Positions 1 through 6,139 of a stretch of DNA of 8,267 nt are shown piece by piece (position 1 is the stretch's first letter; each line of letters begins with the position of its first letter). Under the pieces are notes generated by a model. That model had not been told where the DNA came from. It did not search any database and saw only the letters and a program-made list of their open reading frames with translations. The DNA lies in NCBI GenBank assembly GCA_036260665.1, contig DATAMF010000294.1:1-8267 (forward strand), written 5' to 3'. A program made the position numbers and the translations under genes. This DNA is from DATAMF01 sp036260665. GTDB taxonomy: Bacteria > Chloroflexota > Anaerolineae > Aggregatilineales > Aggregatilineaceae.

Positions 1-16
1 CTAAACAGGCCGCGTT

Positions 17-946
17 ATGATCGAAGTCAAAAAACTTACGAAGCGTTACGGGCATTTTACGGCGTTGGATGCCATCTCGTTTAAAGCGCGAGCAGGTGAA
101 GTCATCGGCTTTTTAGGGCCGAATGGCGCGGGTAAAACCACCACCATGCGCATTCTCACCGGCTACATGCCCCCGACCGAAGGCACGGCTTCCATCGCGG
201 GATTGGATGTAATGGAAGACTCGCTTGCCGTTCGCCATCAGGTTGGTTATCTGCCCGAAACCGTGCCCCTCTACCGCGATATGACGGTGCGGGGTTATCT
301 CAGCTTTATGGCCCAACTGCGCGGCGTCGATTACCGCCGCCAGCGGGTGAACGAGGTTCTGGAGCAGGTCGGCATGTCCGACCGCGCCCGAAGTCTCGTC
401 CGCAATTTGTCCAAAGGCATGCGCCAGCGGGTTGGACTGGCTCAGGCGCTTGTTCATAATCCCAAAGTGCTGATTTTGGACGAGCCGACCATTGGCCTCG
501 ATCCGCATCAGGTGCAGGATTTTCGCGCGCTGATTCGTGATCTCGGCCAAAACCACACCATCCTGTTGAGCACACATATTCTGGCCGAAGCCGAACAAAT
601 CTGTGACCGGATCGTCATTATTGATCGCGGACATATTGTGGCCGAAGATACGCCCGCTCGCCTGCGTGATCGGTTGCAGCAAGGTGGACGTTTGTTTCTG
701 CGCGTCGGCAGTCGTGCCCCGCAGCCCAAAGTGCTTCAGACGATCAAAGCCATTTCGGGCGTCACGTCCATTGAACCCTACGGTGAAGGCTATCTGATCA
801 CCGCCCAGCTCAAATCCGATATTCGAGCGGCGCTGGCTTCCGCTATCGTCGGACACCACTTTGAGCTTCTGGAACTCCGCCCCTTCGCCGTGACGCTCGA
901 AGAAATCTTCATGGAACTCACCACCCGGCTTGGGCAGGAAGGATAG
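17..946 (+). CDS. ABC transporter ATP-binding protein, GldA-like
   Basis: This 309-residue protein is the nucleotide-binding subunit of an ABC-2 type exporter and should hydrolyse ATP on the cytoplasmic face of the membrane to drive the permease encoded next. Visible motifs are Walker A GPNGAGKTT (residues 34-42), a GYLPE segment at 77-81 where the Q-loop would lie, the signature LSKGMRQR (131-138), Walker B VLILDEP (151-157) and the H-loop histidine in STHIL (H187). The GYLPE...PLY wording around the Q-loop is typical of the GldA/multidrug-type ATPases. Residues after about 220 form the extra C-terminal domain common in this group, ending in a LEEIFMELT-like motif. The ATG at 17 is preceded only by a weak AACAGG, so the start rests mainly on the standard N-terminal beta-strand (MIEVKKLTKRYG). 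It is the first gene of a four-gene cassette. The substrate cannot be inferred; NosF-type ATPases are related, but no nos genes are present. Confidence 0.95.
   Translation: MIEVKKLTKRYGHFTALDAISFKARAGEVIGFLGPNGAGKTTTMRILTGYMPPTEGTASIAGLDVMEDSLAVRHQVGYLPETVPLYRDMTVRGYLSFMAQLRGVDYRRQRVNEVLEQVGMSDRARSLVRNLSKGMRQRVGLAQALVHNPKVLILDEPTIGLDPHQVQDFRALIRDLGQNHTILLSTHILAEAEQICDRIVIIDRGHIVAEDTPARLRDRLQQGGRLFLRVGSRAPQPKVLQTIKAISGVTSIEPYGEGYLITAQLKSDIRAALASAIVGHHFELLELRPFAVTLEEIFMELTTRLGQEG
936..943 (+). promoter_or_regulatory. Ribosome binding site of the ABC-2 permease
   Basis: AGGAAGGA lies within the last codons of the ATPase gene, 8 nt before the ATG at 952. It supports that start and suggests translational coupling of ATPase and permease. 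Confidence 0.75.
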
Positions 947-951
947 CATCG

Positions 952-1704
952 ATGCGCGGTATCCGGATCATTGCCCGGCGCGAACTGGCCCAGTTTTTCA
1001 CTTCACCGATTGCCTATCTGGTCGCCTTTGCCATCCTTGAATTGACCGGCTTTTTGTTTAACACCGATTTAGCCCAGCGCGTCGGAAATTCACCCGCTGA
1101 TGGTGCGGCAGTTTTAGGCGTTTTTGGCTTTTTCACCATCTTTTTTGCCCCCTTGCTCACGATGCGCCTCTTTGCCGAAGAATCGCGCGAGGGCACGCTG
1201 GAACTAATGCTGACCATGCCTGTGCATGACAGCGATATTGTGTTGGGCAAATTTCTCGGTGCATGGCTGTACTACTCGTTTATTTTGTGCCTGACTCTGA
1301 CCTATCAGGTTATTCTGTGGTACTTCACGCGCCCCGAACCCTATCAGATCAACGCGGGCCTGGATTACGGTCCGATCATCAGTGCTTATATGGGCATCTG
1401 GTTATTCGGCGGGGCAACGCTGGCGGTTGGCCTGCTCTTTTCGGCCATGAGCGAAAATCAGGTCATCGCAGGCTTTTTGAGCATGTCCGCGTTGTTCATC
1501 TTGTGGTTAGGTGACTTTGCCGGACAGGTGATTCAGAATCGCGCGGCGGCTGAAGTCGTTCGTTCGCTCAGTCTGCAAGCCCACTACTCGACCTCGTTTC
1601 TGGTTGGGGTGATCCGTTTTGAAGATGTGGTGTTTTTTATCGCGTTAATTGTGGTGATGTTGTTTGTGACAACCCGTTTGATCGAATCCCGGAGGTGGCG
1701 ATGA
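952..1704 (+). CDS. ABC-2 family transporter permease, GldF-like
   Basis: This 250-residue integral membrane protein is the channel-forming subunit partnered with the ATPase just upstream (5-nt gap). About six hydrophobic helices can be read, near residues 18-38, 53-75, 100-124, 139-165, 171-192 and 222-242, the usual ABC-2 topology. After the second helix comes EESREGTLELMLTMPV (76-91), matching the cytoplasmic EE-x-x-GTLE-x-LL-x-x-P motif conserved in ABC-2 and GldF-type permeases, thought to lie at the contact with the ATPase. Length is normal for the family and the gene looks intact. The start is supported by a good Shine-Dalgarno. The last four bases overlap the next gene's start codon (ATGA at 1701-1704), typical of genes whose products are made in fixed ratio. 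The substrate is unknown; the neighbouring GldG-like gene favours a GldF role over a drug exporter. Confidence 0.92.
   Translation: MRGIRIIARRELAQFFTSPIAYLVAFAILELTGFLFNTDLAQRVGNSPADGAAVLGVFGFFTIFFAPLLTMRLFAEESREGTLELMLTMPVHDSDIVLGKFLGAWLYYSFILCLTLTYQVILWYFTRPEPYQINAGLDYGPIISAYMGIWLFGGATLAVGLLFSAMSENQVIAGFLSMSALFILWLGDFAGQVIQNRAAAEVVRSLSLQAHYSTSFLVGVIRFEDVVFFIALIVVMLFVTTRLIESRRWR
1691..1695 (+). promoter_or_regulatory. Ribosome binding site deciding the GldG-like start
   Basis: A perfect GGAGG ends 5 nt before the ATG at 1701. An alternative in-frame GTG at 1695 overlaps this very motif, so it has no room for ribosome binding; ATG 1701 is the better start. Confidence 0.8.
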
Positions 1705-3404
1705 AACCACCGTTTACTCGTTCGGATGTGGCGGCTGGCGCAATTATCCTCGGTACAGCCGCGCTGGTGCTGGGTGTGTTGTTATTCCTGTTCACGGGCG
1801 AACTCTCGATTTGGGTCTTTGCCTGTGCCGTTGTCGCCGCTGCCGGAATCGGTCTGTGGATGTGGTGGGCACCCGGCGAATTACAGGCCTGGTTAGCGGG
1901 CCGCCAGAGCCGTCAGGGCACGACCAGCATTCTGGTCACGCTGCTGTTTATCGGTTTTGTCGTCTCGATTTATATCCTGGCTGATCGTGCCAATTCCACC
2001 GTCGATCTGACCTCGGTCCAGCGTTACACATTGGATCGCCAAACCCTGGATACGATAGATCGCCTGCAAGAACGGGATTTCCGCGTGCGGATTGTCGGCT
2101 TTTTCAGCCGTTATAAACTGCGCGAACAGGAAACCGCCGACCTGCTGCTCCGCCAGTACGAAGCCGCAGGCGAAGGGTCAGTCGAGGTCCAGTATATCGA
2201 TCCCGACGAAGAACCTGGACTCGCCAGCCGCTACAGCTATTCGTCCGATTATGACGGCCAGCTTTTCCTGAACATTCTGGACGAAAACGGCGATCCCAAA
2301 ACCCGCCCCGTGACCCTCTCCGATGGCACCACCGGTTATCGGTATATCACCCTGGTGTTGGGCGATGTCAGCGAACGTGACATCACCACTGGGTTAAAAA
2401 CAGTGGCGTCGGCGGGTCTGTTTAATATCTATTTCACCACCGGTCACGGTGAGCGCGATCTGCAACAGGTGGGTGATGAGGGGATTTCACGCCTCGGCAC
2501 CAGTCTGGATGATCAGGGTATTGCCGTGACAGCCCTCAACTTGTCGGAAGTGGATCGCATTCCTGACGATGCCAGCGCGGTCCTGATTATCGGTGCGTGG
2601 TCGCCTTTTACCGAAGCTGAAGTAGCGGTCTTAGATGAATACATCCAGCGCGGCGGACGGCTTGCCATTTTTGCCGACCCACCATTAGTCGAGTCGAGCA
2701 TCGTCAGCGGGGATAACGTCAATACCTTTTTGCAGGAAGATGACCCGCTGCACACCTATTTGTGGGACGAATTCGGCATCAATGTCCAGGATCAACTTCT
2801 GATCGAAAACGATCCGAATTATCAAAACGGCTCAAACTGGTTCCCCATCGTGGCCGCCATTGCCCCGCACGAAAAAATAATGAACGGCGCGCGGGATATT
2901 CCCATTGTGATGAGTTTTGCTCGTGCCATGTCTGTGACGAGCAACCCCGATGAGCGTCAGGGAAAATACGCGCTGACACCCTTACTCTTTTCGTCGGAAC
3001 AATCGTTTGGCATGTCGCCCATCCGTTTCCTCTCCACCCAAACGATCACCTACGACCCGTCTACCGATGTGATCGGGCCAGTGACTGTTGGCGTAACCCT
3101 TCAGCGCACATTAGAATCCCAGCTTGAAATTCAGCCGCGCGTGGTGGTGATCGGTGACTCAGATGTGCTCAAAAACGCCTATGTGGTCCAGTATGCCGGC
3201 AATGTAATTTTATGGAACGATGTGATTGACTGGCTGACCGGGTTTGCCGAGGTCATCAGTTTTAACCCGATCAGTGACCCATCCTTACTGAGTCTCAATA
3301 TTTCGGAGCAGGATCGCACAACGGTCTCTTATATCACGATGTTGATCCTTCCCGGACTTATTTTGGTCGTCGGTGTCGGCGTGTGGTGGTATCGCCAGCG
3401 TTAA
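1701..3404 (+). CDS. GldG-like ABC transporter auxiliary protein
   Basis: This 567-residue protein belongs to the GldG / ABC_transp_aux group that accompanies GldA-GldF type exporters. Three hydrophobic helices lie at the N-terminus (about 10-32, 36-56 and 75-94) and one at the C-terminus (about 545-564, followed by WWYRQR). The long region between them should be outside the cytoplasm. Family hallmarks are DLTSVQRYTL (about 102-111, compare the common DLT-x-x-K-x-YSLS), YIDPDEEPGLASRY (about 166-179), a TGHGE motif (about 247-251), VLIIGAWSPFTEAEV followed by an RGG-x-x-x-I-x-x-D segment (about 295-326), and VVVIGDSDVLKN near the end (about 481-492). The start was placed at ATG 1701 because of the GGAGG and the ATGA overlap with the permease gene. 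The soluble part may bind substrate or steer the transporter in the envelope; its biochemical role is not settled even in gliding bacteria. No truncation is apparent. Confidence 0.88.
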   Translation: MKPPFTRSDVAAGAIILGTAALVLGVLLFLFTGELSIWVFACAVVAAAGIGLWMWWAPGELQAWLAGRQSRQGTTSILVTLLFIGFVVSIYILADRANSTVDLTSVQRYTLDRQTLDTIDRLQERDFRVRIVGFFSRYKLREQETADLLLRQYEAAGEGSVEVQYIDPDEEPGLASRYSYSSDYDGQLFLNILDENGDPKTRPVTLSDGTTGYRYITLVLGDVSERDITTGLKTVASAGLFNIYFTTGHGERDLQQVGDEGISRLGTSLDDQGIAVTALNLSEVDRIPDDASAVLIIGAWSPFTEAEVAVLDEYIQRGGRLAIFADPPLVESSIVSGDNVNTFLQEDDPLHTYLWDEFGINVQDQLLIENDPNYQNGSNWFPIVAAIAPHEKIMNGARDIPIVMSFARAMSVTSNPDERQGKYALTPLLFSSEQSFGMSPIRFLSTQTITYDPSTDVIGPVTVGVTLQRTLESQLEIQPRVVVIGDSDVLKNAYVVQYAGNVILWNDVIDWLTGFAEVISFNPISDPSLLSLNISEQDRTTVSYITMLILPGLILVVGVGVWWYRQR

Positions 3405-3414
3405 GTTACACTCT

Positions 3415-3419
3415 AGGGA
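3415..3419 (+). promoter_or_regulatory. Weak ribosome binding site of the DUF4340-like gene
   Basis: AGGGA lies 8 nt before the ATG at 3428 in the 23-nt gap after the GldG-like gene. The gap holds no terminator, so the gene is probably read from the same message. Confidence 0.5.
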
Positions 3420-3427
3420 TGTAAAAT

Positions 3428-4033
3428 ATGCTCAAACGACAGCTTGGATATATCATCGTGTTGAGCTTCGCAGCGGTTATGCTGGTTTTGCTCATGCAGG
3501 ATGACCCTGCTGCGCGGCAAGAGGCTTTTCAGGCCGTTCAACAGGCTCAACAATCCATTCTGTTGTTTCCGCAAGCCGAGCAGATTTATGGGTTAAACGT
3601 GCGGGATGTCACCTCAGGTGAAGACATTCTACTCCTGCGCAATGCCCAGGGTTTATGGTACGCTCCTGAGATCGAAGGTGAATTGGCCGCCACAGTCACT
3701 CAAGCAGCCGACTTAGCAGCCAGCGCCCTTTCCCAAATGGCGGCCCTCGAACGTTTTGAGGCCGATGAATCCAACCAGGAACAATTCGGTTTTCTAACGC
3801 GCCGCCGTTACCAGGTTGGGTTTACTGTCGATCCCCAGGGCGAATATGGATACCGGGCCTGGATAGGTGACACAAGCCCTAATAATGTGGCATACTATGT
3901 ATGGCCCGAAACGGACCAGTATATTTATCTCGTACCGAAATCTATCGTTGATCCAGTGTTAAATATGCTACCGAGCTTATTTGTGCCGGCAACCGAAGAA
4001 CCATCGTTGGAAAGCACAGTCCCTGTGCCCTGA
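3428..4033 (+). CDS. DUF4340-like membrane-anchored protein of the ABC cassette
   Basis: This 201-residue protein has an N-terminal hydrophobic helix (about residues 7-24) after a short basic start (MLKRQ), so it is probably anchored with its bulk outside the cytoplasm. The rest looks like DUF4340: a GLWYAPEI segment (about 76-83), a helical stretch rich in alanine with spaced leucines, then FGFLTRRRYQVGFTV, a WIGDTSPNN strand-turn, and YYVWPETDQYIYLVPKSIVDPVL. The family pattern of an FG motif, a 'GD-x-x-P' turn, a YY-V strand and a VYLV strand is clear to the eye. DUF4340 proteins are commonly encoded directly after GldG-like genes, as here, and this copy contains a single such domain. It lacks catalytic motifs. 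It probably binds the exporter complex or its substrate, which is inference. The gene ends 33 nt before a strong terminator, making it the last of the operon. Confidence 0.75.
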   Translation: MLKRQLGYIIVLSFAAVMLVLLMQDDPAARQEAFQAVQQAQQSILLFPQAEQIYGLNVRDVTSGEDILLLRNAQGLWYAPEIEGELAATVTQAADLAASALSQMAALERFEADESNQEQFGFLTRRRYQVGFTVDPQGEYGYRAWIGDTSPNNVAYYVWPETDQYIYLVPKSIVDPVLNMLPSLFVPATEEPSLESTVPVP

Positions 4034-4065
4034 CGGCCCGACCAACGCTGAGGGGAGATCAAGGG

Positions 4066-4094
4066 CACCCTACCGTTGGCGGTAGGGTGTTTTT
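4066..4094 (+). terminator. Intrinsic (Rho-independent) terminator of the ABC cassette
   Basis: A perfect 10-bp inverted repeat, CACCCTACCG (4066-4075) and CGGTAGGGTG (4080-4089), encloses a TTGG loop and is followed directly by TTTTT (4090-4094). It sits 33 nt after the stop of the DUF4340-like gene. There is no T-run on the opposite strand, so it should act on + strand transcription only. It separates the exporter operon from the sigma factor gene. Confidence 0.93.
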
Positions 4095-4123
4095 GTGTAG
4101 CAGACTTGATAGCGTGTAAAAAA

Positions 4124-5353
4124 ATGGCGATTACAGATACCGATCAAACAACCACCAATACCGATTCTTGGCACCAGCTTCTAGCGCTCGGTGAACGTCA
4201 GGGATATGTCACCTATGACGATATACTGGCGCAGTTGCCTGCCGTTGAGCAAAATATCGAGTTATTAGAAGAAATGCTCGATGCCTTAAGCAGCGCGGGT
4301 GTCGAGGTTATGGCCGCCCCGCCTGCCGAGTTACCCAAACATCCGGCGACTGCATCGGCTGCTCCAGTCGAAGAAGCCCTTGAAACTCTGGACTTCCAAG
4401 ACCTGATGAAGGATGCCGGGTATCAACAGGCGCTTGACACTGACGACGTAGTGGGCCTTTACTTAAAAGAAGCAGGCCGTGTGCCGCTGCTGACTGCCGA
4501 AGAAGAAGTTGCTTTGGCGAAGCGTATGGAAGCGGCGAAGTTTGCCACTGAACAAATCAAGCTCTATCGTCGTAATCTATCTTCGGATGAGATAAGCGAA
4601 CTGGAAGCGTTGATCGAAGATGGTAAAGCGGCGCAGGAACATCTGGTGCGTGCCAATTCACGGCTGGTCATCAGCGTCGCTAAAAAGTATATCGGACGCG
4701 GCGTGCCCTTTTTGGACTTAATTCAGGAAGGTAACATCGGCTTGATCCGTGCCGCCCGCAAATTTGAGTACCAGCGTGGGCATAAGTTCAGCACCTATGC
4801 CACATGGTGGATTCGGCAGGCGGTCAGCCGCGCCGTAGCCGATCAGGGCCGCACGATCCGCGTTCCGGTTCATATGGGTGATCAGATCAACCGTCTGCGC
4901 CGGGTTTCAACGCAGCTCACCCAGGAATTTGGGCGCGAACCGACCACCGAAGAAATGGCGAATGCGATGGAAACAACGCCCGATAAGGTCATGAATCTGA
5001 TCGAAATCTCGCGCCGTCCCATCAGCCTGGAAACACCGATTGAGGAAGATGCCGATTCGGAGTTCGGTGATTTTATTGAAGACAAGTCCAGCCCAGAACC
5101 GAACGAGGTCGTCACCCAGAATTTGCTGCGTGAACACCTCGCCCAGGTGTTGGCGCGTTTGCCCGAACGCGAATCGCATATCCTCAAACTGCGTTATGGT
5201 TTATTGGATGGCGAAACCCATACCCTTGAAGAAGTGGGTAAAAAGATTGGTGTAACCCGCGAGCGTGTGCGCCAGCTTGAAGCCCAGGCCCTGAACCGGT
5301 TGCGCCATTCATCGGCTCATCAACTGTTGCAAGACTACTTGCTGGAGGCGTAG
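4124..5353 (+). CDS. rpoD: RNA polymerase sigma-70 factor, primary (RpoD/SigA) type
   Basis: This 409-residue sigma factor directs RNA polymerase to -10/-35 promoters. Region 1.1 appears as LLALGERQGYVTYDDILAQL (about 19-38). Region 1.2 follows (VVGLYLKEAGRVPLLTAEEE, about 109-128). Region 2 runs from about 172 to 245, with FLDLIQEGNIGLIRA and the promoter-melting and -10 recognition stretch FSTYATWWIRQAVSRA. Region 3 starts at RTIRVPVHM (about 243-251). Region 4 ends in the -35-binding helix-turn-helix HTLEEVGKKIGVTRERVRQLE (about 366-386). A region 1.1 plus the RTIRVPVHM block marks a group 1-like factor, though a group 2 paralogue is possible. The linker between 1.2 and 2 is short, unlike the long insert of E. 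coli RpoD. The start was set at ATG 4124: a frame-open TTG at 4076 lies in the terminator loop and would add 16 residues unlike the family. No Shine-Dalgarno precedes ATG 4124. Confidence 0.92.
   Translation: MAITDTDQTTTNTDSWHQLLALGERQGYVTYDDILAQLPAVEQNIELLEEMLDALSSAGVEVMAAPPAELPKHPATASAAPVEEALETLDFQDLMKDAGYQQALDTDDVVGLYLKEAGRVPLLTAEEEVALAKRMEAAKFATEQIKLYRRNLSSDEISELEALIEDGKAAQEHLVRANSRLVISVAKKYIGRGVPFLDLIQEGNIGLIRAARKFEYQRGHKFSTYATWWIRQAVSRAVADQGRTIRVPVHMGDQINRLRRVSTQLTQEFGREPTTEEMANAMETTPDKVMNLIEISRRPISLETPIEEDADSEFGDFIEDKSSPEPNEVVTQNLLREHLAQVLARLPERESHILKLRYGLLDGETHTLEEVGKKIGVTRERVRQLEAQALNRLRHSSAHQLLQDYLLEA
5344..5348 (+). promoter_or_regulatory. Ribosome binding site of the LiaF-like gene, inside the sigma gene
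   Basis: GGAGG sits in the last codons of the sigma factor gene, 8 nt before the ATG at 5357. This fixes the downstream start and implies that ribosomes finishing the sigma gene reinitiate on the next one. Confidence 0.8.
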
Positions 5354-5356
5354 GCC

Positions 5357-6139
5357 ATGAGTTCCCAGCCGAAATCCCGTTTGTCCTGGCTTGGGCCGCT
5401 GTCGCTCATCGTGATAGGTGGCGTGCTGCTGCTCGATAATTTTCTGCTCATCGACTTCGATCTGGCCGCCTATTGGCCGCTCCTGCTGGTGATTCTGGGC
5501 CTCCAGGTGCTGCTGCGTGGCGATATTGGCCTGGGTTGGCAGGCCCACACCTTTGGCATTACGCGCGGCAGTGTTCGCTCGGCCACCATCGAAATCGAAA
5601 GCGGCGAACTGGATGTGCAGTTGCGTGCCTTGCGCAAACCCGGACGTTTGATTGCCGGTCAATACACCGCTCGTTCTCGGCCCGGATTGGTTGTGCGCAA
5701 CAATCATGCCACGCTTCGGATGCAGCGTGGGCAATCATGGTGGCTCTCGTTAGCGGATTGGGATGTCGGATTGGCGCACGACTTGCCCTGGGGGTTGCTG
5801 CTCAGCACCTATTTGGGTCAGTTGGATGTTGATCTGCGTGGCCTAACCGTTGAGCGTGCCTATTTATCATCCGGCTTCGGTAGCGTCAATGTCACCTGCC
5901 CAGATCGTGCCGCCGGTCCCATTGTCGCGCGTTCAACCCTGGGCGACGTGCGGCTGTTGATTCCAGAAGACGGCTGTGCAACTATCCGCGTCACCCCAAG
6001 TCCCTTTGTGCGCGTGCGTTTTGACGAAACCCGTTTTGCACAGGTTGAACCGGGCGTTTACGCGAGTCTTCAGGGCGATGAAACGTATTGGCTGGACATC
6101 ACCGCCAGTACCGTTTTTGGCTCCATCACGATCACTTGA
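5357..6139 (+). CDS. LiaF/DUF5668-like two-helix membrane protein
   Basis: This 260-residue protein begins with two closely spaced hydrophobic helices (about 10-31 and 36-54) containing LIVIGGVLLLDNF and YWPLLLVILGLQVLLR, the layout of the LiaI/LiaF-like transmembrane domain (DUF5668). The remainder lacks membrane segments and consists of short alternating hydrophobic strands with recurring GELDVQL, LGQLDVDL, GFGSVNV, LGDVRLLIP and FGSITI units, about one every 20-40 residues. Such repeats fit the beta-rich C-terminal sheet or helix of LiaF and 'toastrack'-type proteins. LiaF of Firmicutes inhibits the LiaS histidine kinase in cell-envelope stress; whether this protein has such a role is unknown. 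It starts 3 nt after the sigma factor stop with a strong Shine-Dalgarno, so it is probably co-expressed with the sigma gene. Its stop codon overlaps the convergent kinase gene by 8 bp. The membrane part is firm; the LiaF link is only fold-level. Confidence 0.7.
   Translation: MSSQPKSRLSWLGPLSLIVIGGVLLLDNFLLIDFDLAAYWPLLLVILGLQVLLRGDIGLGWQAHTFGITRGSVRSATIEIESGELDVQLRALRKPGRLIAGQYTARSRPGLVVRNNHATLRMQRGQSWWLSLADWDVGLAHDLPWGLLLSTYLGQLDVDLRGLTVERAYLSSGFGSVNVTCPDRAAGPIVARSTLGDVRLLIPEDGCATIRVTPSPFVRVRFDETRFAQVEPGVYASLQGDETYWLDITASTVFGSITIT

Noticed and set aside
113..949. Long open frame on the - strand opposite the ATPase gene (278 codons)
   Set aside because: It is a mirror of the ATPase codon pattern; the translation has no recognisable domain, while the + strand shows all ABC ATPase motifs.
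17..1704. NosF/NosY copper or nitrous-oxide reductase accessory transporter
   Set aside because: The ATPase and permease are related to these, but there is no NosD, NosZ or NosL and the GldG-like and DUF4340-like genes point elsewhere.
3422..3427. TAAAAT just before the DUF4340-like gene as a -10 element
   Set aside because: It abuts the start codon, so a transcript from it would begin inside the gene; no -35 is apparent and the gene fits in the upstream operon.
4083..4123. Possible sigma-70 promoter between terminator and sigma gene (for example TTGTGT with TGTAAA, or GATAGC as a -10)
   Set aside because: Matches are poor, and the first pair would place the transcript start at or beyond the ATG; not strong enough to list as a feature.
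5309..5734. - strand open frame of 141 codons opposite the sigma gene end and LiaF-like gene
   Set aside because: Low-complexity, His/Gln-rich shadow translation with no domain; the + strand genes here are firm.
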